From: Frankiaceae bacterium
Lineage (GTDB): Bacteria > Actinomycetota > Actinomycetes > BP-191
Reading direction: 5' to 3'
DNA length: 64,000 bases
Assembly (NCBI GenBank): GCA_035556555.1
Contig: DATMES010000063.1
Coordinates: 1-64,000 of the forward strand
The stretch's first letter is position 1; every line of letters starts with the position of its first letter. Shown here piece after piece: positions 46,297-55,781 of the stretch. The notes beneath the pieces were generated by a model. It saw only the letters and a list, made by a program, of their open reading frames with translations, was not told the origin of the DNA and made no database searches. Both the position numbers and the translations under genes were made by a program.

Positions 46297-49200
46297 ATGG
46301 GCGTGACCTCGGCGAGCCCGGACGACCTGGCGCGGTTCGTGAGCGGCGGCGCGCGCCTGTCCGGCGCGGTGGAGTCGGGCTACAGCGGAGCCGCCACCGC
46401 CTCGGCGGTGGTCCGCGGCGCCTCCCCCGACTACTACACGACCACCAACGCGGTCGAACGCTGCGGCGCGCTGCTGCAGGCGCTCCGTACCAACGACAGG
46501 TTCGTCCAGGTCGTGCACGACGCGCTGGTCGACGCCGACAGGTACGACGGCTCGCCCACCGTGCGCGACAGCGCCATCGAGAGCGCGCTCGCCTCCCACG
46601 GGCTGCTCGGCCGGCCGGCCGTCGTCGAGGTCGAGAAGATGTCGTTGTACGGCATCGCGCCGACGTCCGGCTTCGTCGACGACCCGATCTGCGCGGCCAA
46701 CGGCAACTTCGTGCACGGCGACGAGGACGTCACGCTGCCGGGCTACGCGGGCTGCCTGTCGGTCGTCCGCATGTACAACTCGCTCGCCCACGACCAGCGC
46801 GGCGCGTTCGGCTGGGGCTGGTCGTCGGTGCTCGACCGGCGGGTGACGGCGGACGAAGCGACAGCCCGCGTCTCCCTCGCGGACGGGGCCGTCGTGACGT
46901 TCCACGAGGTGGCCGACGGCGAGTACGAGCGCGACGTGCGCCGCGGGCTGACGCTCTCGCGTACCGGTGAGGGCTGGACGCTGCGCCAGGGTCACACGGA
47001 GTCGTGGGAGTTCGACGAGGCGGGCGAGCTCGTCGCGTTCGCGTCGGGCATGGCGGTCGCGCGGGTCGAGCGCGACGGCTCCGGCGTGCGCATCACCGAG
47101 GAACGGTCGGGACGCTGGGTCGCGTACGAGCTAGCCGGGGACCTCGTCACCCAGGTCACGACGAGCGACGGCAGGACGTGCGAGTACGAGTACGCCGCCG
47201 GTCACCTCGTCGGCGTGAGCCGGGCGATCGGCGGGGTGACGTACCGCGTCGAGGACGGCTTCGTCACGGTCGTCGAGGACGCCGACGGCGTGGCACTCTG
47301 CCGCAACACGTACGACCCCGAGGGCCGCGTCCTCAGCCAGGTGACGCCGCACGGACGCACGACGACGTACGAGTACGGCGAGCTGGGCACGACGCGCATC
47401 GGCGACACCGCCGACGGCCCCGTCAACGTCATGGTCCACGACCGCCGCGGCAACGTCACCGCCGTCATCGACGGCGACGGCAACGCGATGCGCCTCGACT
47501 ACGACGCCGACGGCCACGTGACGCGGCTCGTCGACCGGACGGGCGCGGAGACGCGGTACGCGTACGACGCGGAGGGCCTGCTCACCGAGCGGACCGACCC
47601 GGACGACCTGGCGCACCGGTGGGAGTGGGACGAGCTCGGTCGCCTCGTCAGGGAGGTGGACCGCGCGGGCAGCGAGACGACGTACTCGTACGACGGGTCG
47701 CGGCGCGTCCCCGCCGTCGTGGTCGAGCCAGGCGGCGCCACCGTCCGTACGACGTACGACGACCGCGAGCTGCCGGTGGAGGTCGTCGACCCCGACGGCG
47801 TGACGACGGCGTTCGAGTGGGACCGCGACGGGCAGCTGACCGCCATCGTGGACGGAGCCGGCGCCCGCACGTCGTTCGCGCACGACGAGCGAGGCCGGCT
47901 CGTCGAGGCCGCCAACGCCTCCGGTGACGTGGCGCGCTTCGTGCTCGACGACGCGGGGCGCGTCGTCGAGACGCACACCGCGGCCGGCGTCGAGACGTAC
48001 GAGTACACGCCCGGCGGTCGCGTCGTCTCCGGCACCGTCCCCGGCGGTGCGGCCTGGAGCGCGGCGTACGACGCCGCTGGCGAGGTGGCCCGGCTGGTCG
48101 ACCCCGCGGGGGGCGTCCTCGCCCTGACGCGGGACACCGCGGGCAACGTCACGACGTTCACCGCGCCCGACGGCACGGCGTACGGCCACGTCTACGACGC
48201 GGTGGGGCGGCTCGTCGAGGCCGTCGACGCCGCGGGCAACGCGACGCGGCTGACGTACGACGCGGAGGGCCGCAGCGTCGCGGTCGTCGACGCGAGCGGG
48301 CGGGAGTGGCGCCGCGGCGTCGACCCGTTCGGCCGCACGACGACGCTCACCGGCCCCGACGGCGCCACCGTCACGCGCACCTACCACCCGAACGGCGAGC
48401 TCGCCTCGACCACCGACGCCGACGGGCGCACGTGGGAGTTCCGTGTCGACGAGGCGGGCCGGCTCGTCGCCGCGACCGACCCCGCCGGTGCGACCGCGAC
48501 GTTCGACCACACGCCCGCGGGCCGCCTCCTCCGCGAGCGCTCGCCGATGGGCCGCGTCGTGACGTACGCGTACGACGAGGCGGGCCGCCCGGCGTCGGTG
48601 ACCGCGCCCGACGGGACGGTCGTGCCGTACACCGACCGCCGTGAGACAGGGCGCCCGGCGGCGGCGTTCGACTGGGACCCGCGCGGGCTGCTCTCCCGCG
48701 CGACGGACCCCGCGGGAGTCGCCACCGACTTCGGCTACGACGTCCGCGGCAGGCTGAAGGAGCAGGTCACGGGCGGCGCCGTACGGCGCTTCGGCTACGA
48801 CGCCACCGGCTGGGTCGACTCGGTCACGGACCCGCTCGGCAACGTCACCTCGATGCTCAACGACGCCGTCGGCCGCGTGCTCGAGGTGCGGCTGCCCGAC
48901 GGCCGCGAGCTGCGTTACGAGCGCACCGCGGCCGGCGCGCCCGAGGCGCTGTTCGCGGCGGACGGCACCGAGCTTGTGCGGATGGCGTACGACCGTGCCG
49001 GGCGCGTCGCCGCGTCGGGCCCGACCCGGCTCGACCGCGACGAGGCGGGGCGGGTGGTCGGCGTCACCGCCGCTGCCGGCGCGGTGCGCTACGGGCGCGA
49101 CCTCGACGGCAACGTCGTGACCCGCACCGACGAGACAGGCTTCGTCGTGGAGTGGCTGCGCGGCGACTCCGGGGCGCTCGTGGAGTTCGGCACGCCGGCC

Positions 49201-50766
49201 GGCCGCGTGGGTCTGCCGGGCCCGAGCACCGCCGACCGCGACGACGCAGGTCGGGTGGTGGCCGACGAGCTCGGGCGCGTCTACCGCTACGACGACGCGG
49301 GCCGCCTCGCCGAGTCCGTCACGCCCGGCGGGACGAGGACGGCGTACGAGTACGGACCGTTCGGCCTGCTCGCGGCGGAGACAGGCGACACGGGGACGAG
49401 GCGTTACGACTACGACGTCGCGGGCCGCCTCGTGCGGCGGGTCGCCGACGGCGCGGAGACCACGTACTACTACGACGCGGCGGGCCGGCGCGTGGCCGCC
49501 GGCGGGTCCGACGGCGTACGGGTGCGCTACGCCTGGGACGACCTCGACCGGCTGGTCCGCATCGACACGACGGCCGCCGACGGTACGGAGCGGACGCAGC
49601 GGATCACGTACGACGGGTTCGACCGCCCCGTCGTCGTGGACGGCGTCGACATCGGCTGGGACCTCACCGGCAAGCCGGTGCGCGTCGGCGACGAGCGCTA
49701 CCTGCGTTACGGCGGCCAGGTCCGCCTCGCCACCGCGGACGGCGAGTGGAGCACGAACGTCCCCGACGACCCGTGGGGCGACGACGGCCGTGGCGGCGTA
49801 CGGATCGGTTATCGCGGAGAGCTCGCGCTCGACGGCCTCGTGCTGATGGGCGCGCGGGTGTACGACACCGAGGCCCGCTGCTTCCTCTCCCCCGACCCCG
49901 CGGAGCCGGTGCCGGGCGCGCTGACGTTCGCGGGTCCGTACAGCTACGCGTGGAACGACCCGGTCAACTTCGTCGACCCGTCCGGCCTCCGCCCGCTGTC
50001 GGACACCGAGTACGCCGAGATCCGCCGCCGCCAGGAGCAGGGTGTCTTCGAGAAAGCCTGGGAGTCCATGGTCGAGGACCCCTGGGGCACCCTCGCCATG
50101 GTCGGCGTCGTGGCACTGGGCGTCGGGCTGGTCGTGTTCGCCGGACCGGTCCTCGCCGCCGCGGGCACGGGCATCCTGCTGGCATCCGGTGTCAGTGCGG
50201 GACTCGGCCTCGTCACCGGAAGCTTCAACCCGCGCAGCGTCGCGCTGAACGGCATCGTCGGCGGTTTCGTTCCCGGCGGAGGTCTGGTGCGGACGGCCGC
50301 GACGGGTCTGGGGATCGGCGCCGGCTACAGCGTCCTCGACCAGGTCGTCGTCCAGGGCAAGGGCCTCGACGAGATCGACCTCGTCGCCGTGGGCAGAGAT
50401 TCCGTGATCTCCGGCGTGTCGTTCGGTGTGGCCAAGAAGTTCTTCAGCAGCGCCCCGCGCACGCGGAACGTGCCACCGAGAGAAGCGAGCATCCCGGTCG
50501 GAAGGCGGGGGTCCCCTATGAACGTACCTCGCGGCACGAACGCTCCCGCTGTCATAAACGGACGACTGTACGGGGGTCACGCTCTCGATGAAATGATGAG
50601 CGAGGGCATCGTGCCATCAGTCGTCGACGACGCGATTGCGAACGGCATTCCCAGCACTGGGAAGAGCGGACGTGTCGGCTACTACAGTCAGGACAACCAC
50701 ATCACGGTGGTCACGGAGAACGGAAAGGTCATCACCGTGTCCTCGGGTAGGCTGAAGATCAAATGA
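46297..50766 (+). CDS. RHS/YD-repeat polymorphic toxin with DUF4258-like C-terminus
   Basis: 1489 aa. Helical N-terminal region (about 1-120), DUF6531-like start (CAANGNFVHGDEDVTLPG, about 134-151), then dozens of YD repeats, ending in the RHS hallmark PYSYAWNDPVNFVDPSGL (about 1214-1231). A hydrophobic patch follows (about 1266-1310). The last 85 residues (after PMNVPRGTN) differ in base use and read GGHALDEMMSEGIVPSVVDD...YYSQDN...VVTENGKVITV, like DUF4258, a BECR-type RNase fold. Export by the adjacent type VII-like ATPase is inferred. The next gene overlaps as ATGA. Confidence 0.85.
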   Translation: MGVTSASPDDLARFVSGGARLSGAVESGYSGAATASAVVRGASPDYYTTTNAVERCGALLQALRTNDRFVQVVHDALVDADRYDGSPTVRDSAIESALASHGLLGRPAVVEVEKMSLYGIAPTSGFVDDPICAANGNFVHGDEDVTLPGYAGCLSVVRMYNSLAHDQRGAFGWGWSSVLDRRVTADEATARVSLADGAVVTFHEVADGEYERDVRRGLTLSRTGEGWTLRQGHTESWEFDEAGELVAFASGMAVARVERDGSGVRITEERSGRWVAYELAGDLVTQVTTSDGRTCEYEYAAGHLVGVSRAIGGVTYRVEDGFVTVVEDADGVALCRNTYDPEGRVLSQVTPHGRTTTYEYGELGTTRIGDTADGPVNVMVHDRRGNVTAVIDGDGNAMRLDYDADGHVTRLVDRTGAETRYAYDAEGLLTERTDPDDLAHRWEWDELGRLVREVDRAGSETTYSYDGSRRVPAVVVEPGGATVRTTYDDRELPVEVVDPDGVTTAFEWDRDGQLTAIVDGAGARTSFAHDERGRLVEAANASGDVARFVLDDAGRVVETHTAAGVETYEYTPGGRVVSGTVPGGAAWSAAYDAAGEVARLVDPAGGVLALTRDTAGNVTTFTAPDGTAYGHVYDAVGRLVEAVDAAGNATRLTYDAEGRSVAVVDASGREWRRGVDPFGRTTTLTGPDGATVTRTYHPNGELASTTDADGRTWEFRVDEAGRLVAATDPAGATATFDHTPAGRLLRERSPMGRVVTYAYDEAGRPASVTAPDGTVVPYTDRRETGRPAAAFDWDPRGLLSRATDPAGVATDFGYDVRGRLKEQVTGGAVRRFGYDATGWVDSVTDPLGNVTSMLNDAVGRVLEVRLPDGRELRYERTAAGAPEALFAADGTELVRMAYDRAGRVAASGPTRLDRDEAGRVVGVTAAAGAVRYGRDLDGNVVTRTDETGFVVEWLRGDSGALVEFGTPAGRVGLPGPSTADRDDAGRVVADELGRVYRYDDAGRLAESVTPGGTRTAYEYGPFGLLAAETGDTGTRRYDYDVAGRLVRRVADGAETTYYYDAAGRRVAAGGSDGVRVRYAWDDLDRLVRIDTTAADGTERTQRITYDGFDRPVVVDGVDIGWDLTGKPVRVGDERYLRYGGQVRLATADGEWSTNVPDDPWGDDGRGGVRIGYRGELALDGLVLMGARVYDTEARCFLSPDPAEPVPGALTFAGPYSYAWNDPVNFVDPSGLRPLSDTEYAEIRRRQEQGVFEKAWESMVEDPWGTLAMVGVVALGVGLVVFAGPVLAAAGTGILLASGVSAGLGLVTGSFNPRSVALNGIVGGFVPGGGLVRTAATGLGIGAGYSVLDQVVVQGKGLDEIDLVAVGRDSVISGVSFGVAKKFFSSAPRTRNVPPREASIPVGRRGSPMNVPRGTNAPAVINGRLYGGHALDEMMSEGIVPSVVDDAIANGIPSTGKSGRVGYYSQDNHITVVTENGKVITVSSGRLKIK

Positions 50767-51056
50767 CAGCGGAGCCCAGCAGCGCGTTGACAGATGGAAT
50801 GCGCGACCAGATCGAGTCGTACAGGGCGGGGGGGATGTCGCTCAACGCCCTGGCGTGGGAGTTGAAGAGTCGCATTGCGACCCTCTCGCAAACGGCCGAT
50901 CCTGAGTGGGTCGATGAACTAAAATCTACGTGGAATCAACTCGAGTATATCAACGCAATCTGGATCGAAAGCGGCCGCGAGTCGCTCACACTGAGCGAAC
51001 AAAACGACATAGACGAGATTCTCGGCGAGTTCTGCGCCATGCTGACTCCGTACTGA
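50763..51056 (+). CDS. Candidate immunity protein for the RHS toxin
   Basis: 97 aa, predicted all-helical and acidic (VDELKSTWNQLEYINAIW). No family recognised. The call rests on position: ATGA overlap with the toxin stop, small size, and the same lower GC as the toxin tip. Confidence 0.65.
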   Translation: MTAEPSSALTDGMRDQIESYRAGGMSLNALAWELKSRIATLSQTADPEWVDELKSTWNQLEYINAIWIESGRESLTLSEQNDIDEILGEFCAMLTPY

Positions 51057-51087
51057 CCGTGCCGCGACCGGGATGCGAAGGAGGTCC

Positions 51088-52485
51088 GTGACCGAGCCCG
51101 ACCGTCCCGAGATTCCCGGTGTCGAACGGCTCGAGCTCATCGGGCGCGGCGGGTACGGCACCGTCTGGCGCGGCGTCCAGCCGGCGGAGCAGCGCGTCGT
51201 CGCCGTGAAGATCCTGGCGGCTCGCGCCAAGGGGGAGAGCCGCCGCGCGTTCGAGGCCGAGACCAGGGCCATCCGCGACCTGCAGCCGCACCGCCACGTG
51301 GTCGAGCTCTACGACGCGGGAACGACGCGAGACGGCGAGCCGTACCTCGTCATGGAGCTCTGCGAACGCTCGTACGGCGCCGTCCTGACCGAACGCCTCG
51401 TCCACGGGGAGAGCCCGTTCGCCGCCGCGGAGGTCGCCGAGGTCGGCCGCAAGGTCGCGGACGCGCTGGCCACGGTCCACGCGCTCGGCATCGTCCACGG
51501 TGACGTGACGCCCGACAACGTCCTCCGCACGGTGGACGGGGAGCCCGTGCTGGCGGACTTCGGGCAGGCGGTCCGCCAGTCGGACCGCGAGCGCAAGGTC
51601 AGCGGCCTCAACCTCTCGCACGTCGCACCCGAGGTCATCCGCACCGCGCGCGCGGAACCGGCGTCCGACGTCTACGGCCTGGGCTCGACGCTGTACACGC
51701 TCCTCACCGGCCATCCGCCGTTCCCGTTCCGGGCGGGAGACAGCGCCGTACGGCATCAGCATCGGATCCTCAACGAGACCCCGGCGCCGCTGCCGGAGGC
51801 ACACGTGCCTGCGGTGCTCGCCGACGCGATCGACGCGATGCTCCGCAAGGACCCGGGCACCCGCCCCGACGCCTCCTGGGTGCGCGACGCGCTCGACACG
51901 GACCTGGGGAACATCGCTCCGGTGCCGCCGCCGAGAACGATGACCGTGCCGCACGACGGCGCGATCGAGGTCGACCGCGAGGTGGAGGACGACGGCGCGC
52001 CACCCGCGCCGCCGGCTGAGCCGCCGCCGCGTCGGTGGCCGGTCGCTGTGGGCATCGTCACGGGCCTCGCGGTGGCCGCGGCGCTCGTCACTGTCGCGGT
52101 GCGATCGGGTACGCCCGAGCCTGTGGCGAACCCCACCGCGTCGGTGGCGACGACGCCCGTGCCGACGACGGTGGCCGCGTCGCCGTCGTTGCGGGGGGCG
52201 TTCTACCTCTCGGTGAAGGACAACGGACGGACGGCCGAGCTGAGCTGGACGCCGTACCGCGGGGCGACGTACTACCTGCCCGGCCGGCTGCGGACCGCGC
52301 CGCGCCGCGGCGGCGACTCCGACCCGCTCGGCCCGGTACGCGCGCCGAGGACGAACGCCGTCATCCCCATCGACCCGGCCGCGAAGTACTGCTTCCAGGT
52401 GGCGGCGTTCGGCCGCGCCGGCGGCGATCCGCCCCGTTCCAACGTCGTCGCCATCCGTGGGGCGAGGTGCCCCGCCGAGGTCTAG
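51088..52485 (+). CDS. Membrane Ser/Thr protein kinase with extracellular C-terminus
   Basis: 465 aa. Kinase domain about 12-275: glycine loop GRGGYGTVW, K41 in VAVKIL, catalytic HGD (D139) with N144, DFG at 157-159, and APEV. HRD is HGD, so the kinase is of non-RD type but otherwise intact. A membrane helix (about 305-328) and an outer domain resembling a single fibronectin-III module (LSVKDNGRTAELSW) follow a Pro-rich linker. GTG at 51088 has AAGGAGG six bases upstream; an earlier ATG at 51073 lacks a site. Confidence 0.88.
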   Translation: MTEPDRPEIPGVERLELIGRGGYGTVWRGVQPAEQRVVAVKILAARAKGESRRAFEAETRAIRDLQPHRHVVELYDAGTTRDGEPYLVMELCERSYGAVLTERLVHGESPFAAAEVAEVGRKVADALATVHALGIVHGDVTPDNVLRTVDGEPVLADFGQAVRQSDRERKVSGLNLSHVAPEVIRTARAEPASDVYGLGSTLYTLLTGHPPFPFRAGDSAVRHQHRILNETPAPLPEAHVPAVLADAIDAMLRKDPGTRPDASWVRDALDTDLGNIAPVPPPRTMTVPHDGAIEVDREVEDDGAPPAPPAEPPPRRWPVAVGIVTGLAVAAALVTVAVRSGTPEPVANPTASVATTPVPTTVAASPSLRGAFYLSVKDNGRTAELSWTPYRGATYYLPGRLRTAPRRGGDSDPLGPVRAPRTNAVIPIDPAAKYCFQVAAFGRAGGDPPRSNVVAIRGARCPAEV

Positions 52486-52511
52486 TAGCGCTTCGGGGCG
52501 CGAATTGCGCT

Positions 52512-52542
52512 TTTTCCCCGCACGGGCCGCAACCCGGTTGCG
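52512..52542 (+). repeat. 31-bp 3'-flanking repeat, copy B
   Basis: TTTTCCCCGCACG followed by CCGCAACCCGGTTGCG, immediately 3' of the kinase gene and in its orientation. Like copy C it is preceded by TAGTAGCGCTT directly at the stop codon of the upstream gene. Convergent with the transglutaminase-like gene. Confidence 0.85.
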
Positions 52543-52557
52543 TACGTGACCGGCCTG

Positions 52558-54657
52558 CTAGCGGGCGAACAGGCTGCGCGGGTCGAACGCCGCCGTCGCC
52601 GCCCGCGCCGTGGACGCCCGCCGGAGGCGCCGCGCGACGGCGTCGGCGGAACGCCACGCCGTCGCGACGTGCTCGTCGCGCAGGTACCCGCCGGACCACA
52701 GCGCCAGGTCGACGCAGCCGGCGATGGTCCGCAGGTCGTCGCCACAGTCGCGCAGCCCGTCGGCGGGAAGGTCGGCGAGGTCGTACGCCGTGGCGCCGCG
52801 CGGCACGCCGACACCGTGGTCCCTGAGCCGGTCGCGTGCCTCCAGCCACGCTCCGACCACCGCGCGGCCGGGGTCGCCGGCACCGCGACGGCGCCGCCGG
52901 CGTACGGCCTTCGCGACCGGCACCGAGATCGGCACGGCGAGCGCGAGCCCCGCGACCGCCCACACCGCAACGGGCGCGCCCGAGCGGTCCGGTTGTGGCG
53001 CCTGCCCCTGGCCGACTGGCACCGCGGGGCCGCCGGACTCGCGCGGCGCGGGGGTCGCCGCCGCGAGCCGCGCCTTGTGCGTCGCGGTCGCGAGCTTGGT
53101 CCGCCGCTGCGCGTCACCGCCCTTCGACGGGGCCGGGTCGAGCGGCACCCAGCCGAGGCCGCTGACGTGGATCTCCGGCCACGCGAGCGCATCCTTGCCG
53201 CGGACGACGAACGTCCCGTCCGGCTCGGGCGTCTCCGGCTGCCGGAACCCCACCGCCACGCGGGCGGGAATGCCCGCCAGCCTGGCCAGCAGCGCGTACG
53301 CCGCGGCGAACTGCTCCGTGGTGCCCTGGCGGTTCTCGCTGCCGAGGAACGCCACGAGCGTCGCGAAGCTGTGCCCCGTCGGGATCCGGTCGCCACCGGT
53401 GACGAGGACCGATCCCGTACGCAGGTGCTCCTCGATCGCGAACGCCCCGGACAGCGTCGGCCCCGTGGCCTCGGTGAGCGTCCGGGCGAGCGAGACGGCC
53501 TGCTCGGGCACCGCGGTCGGAGCGGACACCCTGGTGCTCGCGGGGTCCGCGGCGAGCGCGAGGGTCGCGAGGTCGCGGTCACCGGGGTCCGGAGCGGACC
53601 AGTGCAGCCGGTACTGGAGCCCCGCGACGGGCCCGCCGCGTACGAGGGTCCCGGTGTCCGGGTCGACGCCGACGTCCGCTCCTGTGACGGCCGTCGTGCG
53701 CGGTTGGGAGGGCAGCCACGGCCCGGGGAGCGCCGCGACCTTGAACACCGCCTCGCCCGCCTGCGCCGGGCCAAGCGCATCGGGGTCGGGCGCGAGCTCG
53801 GCGCCGAGCGGGCGGAACCGCGCGCTGGGACGCCACTGCTCCCCGTCGTACGTATCGAGGACGGCGAGCGTCCAGCGGTCGACCGGCGCGACGGTCCGCG
53901 CCCTGAACACCTCGGCCTCGGGCTGCGCGAGGAGGTCGCCGACCTGGCCCAGCGGGTTGCCGACGACCTCCGGCAGGTCGGCGACCGGCCGGTGCTCCTT
54001 GAGCAGGTACGGGTCGCGGTGCACGATCTCGGGCGCCGCCACCGCGGGAGCGACGACTGCCACGCCCAGGGCCAGCGGGAGGCCGAGCCCGGCCACGCGG
54101 CGGACGCGGCGGCGCGCGCCGTCGCGGGCAGCGGGCCGGCTCCGGGCGGCGGCGAGGGTCACGGCGGCACACCCGGCGAACGCGGCGGCCAGCACCAGCG
54201 CGTCGCGTCCCGAGCGGGCGTCGTACGCCTGCGCCAGCACGAGGACCAGCAACGGCGGCCCGAGCGCCACGGCGGGCCATCGCACCCGCGCGACGAGCTC
54301 GACCGCGGCGACCGAGGCGAGCCCGGTGAGCAGCGGCACCCACGCCGCCGTGGCCGGCGTCGCGCGGACCGGCCAGACGCTGTCGAGGGTCCGCGCCCAG
54401 CCGTGCACCGCGCCACCGGCGAGGTCGCCGGGCCCGTCGAGGAGCAGCAGAGTCGCCAGCGTCACGAGGCCGGCCGACAGCACCGGGCGAGCCACCCGGA
54501 GGGTCCTGCGCCGTTCGGTCAGCGCCGCGACGACAGCGGGTGCGAGCCCCGCGACGGCCACCGCCGCGCCGAGGCCGCCGCCCCGGTAGACGCCGAGGAA
54601 CGCCCCGCCGGCGACCGCGGTCGCGCAGCCGGCACCGAGGAACGCCCAGACGATCAC
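52558..54657 (-). CDS. Transglutaminase-like membrane protein with lost catalytic residues
   Basis: 699 aa of the TgpA/DUF3488 type: about six N-terminal membrane helices, an outer transglutaminase-like domain (about 400-515), a further helix (about 548-565) and a cytoplasmic tail. In the catalytic core the Cys position is Thr (GTTEQF, T447) and the His position is Leu (DALAWPEI, L491); the Asp (D507) remains. It is therefore probably a non-catalytic protein. GTG overlaps the DUF58 stop (GTGA). Confidence 0.82.
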   Translation of the reverse strand: MIVWAFLGAGCATAVAGGAFLGVYRGGGLGAAVAVAGLAPAVVAALTERRRTLRVARPVLSAGLVTLATLLLLDGPGDLAGGAVHGWARTLDSVWPVRATPATAAWVPLLTGLASVAAVELVARVRWPAVALGPPLLVLVLAQAYDARSGRDALVLAAAFAGCAAVTLAAARSRPAARDGARRRVRRVAGLGLPLALGVAVVAPAVAAPEIVHRDPYLLKEHRPVADLPEVVGNPLGQVGDLLAQPEAEVFRARTVAPVDRWTLAVLDTYDGEQWRPSARFRPLGAELAPDPDALGPAQAGEAVFKVAALPGPWLPSQPRTTAVTGADVGVDPDTGTLVRGGPVAGLQYRLHWSAPDPGDRDLATLALAADPASTRVSAPTAVPEQAVSLARTLTEATGPTLSGAFAIEEHLRTGSVLVTGGDRIPTGHSFATLVAFLGSENRQGTTEQFAAAYALLARLAGIPARVAVGFRQPETPEPDGTFVVRGKDALAWPEIHVSGLGWVPLDPAPSKGGDAQRRTKLATATHKARLAAATPAPRESGGPAVPVGQGQAPQPDRSGAPVAVWAVAGLALAVPISVPVAKAVRRRRRRGAGDPGRAVVGAWLEARDRLRDHGVGVPRGATAYDLADLPADGLRDCGDDLRTIAGCVDLALWSGGYLRDEHVATAWRSADAVARRLRRASTARAATAAFDPRSLFAR

Positions 54658-55778
54658 GTCATCGCCGCGTTCCAGTCGCGGGCGGCCTGCGCCGCCGTGC
54701 CCGCGCGGATCACGAGGATCGGGGAGGCGACGGGCTCGGCGTCACCGAAGTCGGCCGCCGCCACGAACCGGAACCTCGGCCGCATGCGCGCGAGACGCAG
54801 CAGGGACTGTTCCGGGATCGCGCCGCCGACGAGAACGAGGCAGCTGCCCGTGGCGCCGCGGTCGAGGTGCGCGAGGACGTCCCCGCGCGCGACCTGTTCC
54901 ACGAGGGTCAGACGGTCGATCAGGCTCGAGCCGTCGAACGCCCCCGCGGTCACCGACGACGACACTCCGTCCGCCGTGACGAGCCGCGCCGGATGCGAGC
55001 TGTCGAGCGCGGCGCACAGCAACGACGCCGCGAAGTCGACGGCCTCCTCGAACCGCTCCGGGCCGAGCGCACCCGCCGTGTTGTCGAGCAGAACGGTCAC
55101 GTCGGGCGTGTGCGGGTCGATGTGGTCGCGCACCATCAGCTGCCCGACCCGCGCGCTGGTCCGCCAGTGGATCGTGCGGAAGTCGTCGCCGCGCGTGTAC
55201 TCGCGCAGCGCGTGGAACACCTGCGTGCCGCGCACCGTGTCGTCGACCGAGGCGCCCTCGTACTGCCGCGCGCGGCCGGCGCGCACGGGGACGACGGGGT
55301 ACGTCCGCGGCAGCACCCAGATCTCGGCGCGCGAGCCCGAACGGATCTCGGCGCGTACGAGGCCGAGCGCGTCCTGCCGCGTCAGCACCAGCGGTCCGAT
55401 CCGGAGCACGCCGCGGCGGCTGGTCGGCACGGGGTACGTCCTGGTGGTCTCCTCCCCTGCCTGCAGCGTCGCGACCTCGACGGGCTCACGGTGTTCGGCG
55501 ACGACGTCGAACGCCGTGAACGGCGCGCTGCGATGCCGGCCATCGTTGCGCACGGTGAGCTCGGCCAGGGCAGGGTCACCGCGCGGGACCCGGTCGGGGA
55601 ACACGGTCCGCCCGACCCACAGCGCCGTGCGCCGCCACACGTGGGCGTACGCCGCCACGACCGCGCCGAGGCAGGCACCGCCCAGGAGCCGCAGCACCTC
55701 GTAGCCCAGGACGACCGCCACCGCGTACAGCAGCGCGGCGGCAGCCAGGGCGCCCTTGCCCGCGCGGGTGAGGCGCAT
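54654..55778 (-). CDS. DUF58 domain protein
   Basis: 374 aa. Two N-terminal membrane helices, then the DUF58 signature LREYTRGDDFRTIHW (about 191-205) and SARVGQLMVRD, followed by a von Willebrand A-like domain (VTVLLDNT, about 220). DUF58 proteins accompany MoxR ATPases as their likely partners. ATG start, three bases after the MoxR gene. Confidence 0.88.
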   Translation of the reverse strand: MRLTRAGKGALAAAALLYAVAVVLGYEVLRLLGGACLGAVVAAYAHVWRRTALWVGRTVFPDRVPRGDPALAELTVRNDGRHRSAPFTAFDVVAEHREPVEVATLQAGEETTRTYPVPTSRRGVLRIGPLVLTRQDALGLVRAEIRSGSRAEIWVLPRTYPVVPVRAGRARQYEGASVDDTVRGTQVFHALREYTRGDDFRTIHWRTSARVGQLMVRDHIDPHTPDVTVLLDNTAGALGPERFEEAVDFAASLLCAALDSSHPARLVTADGVSSSVTAGAFDGSSLIDRLTLVEQVARGDVLAHLDRGATGSCLVLVGGAIPEQSLLRLARMRPRFRFVAAADFGDAEPVASPILVIRAGTAAQAARDWNAAMT

Positions 55779-55781
55779 CGG

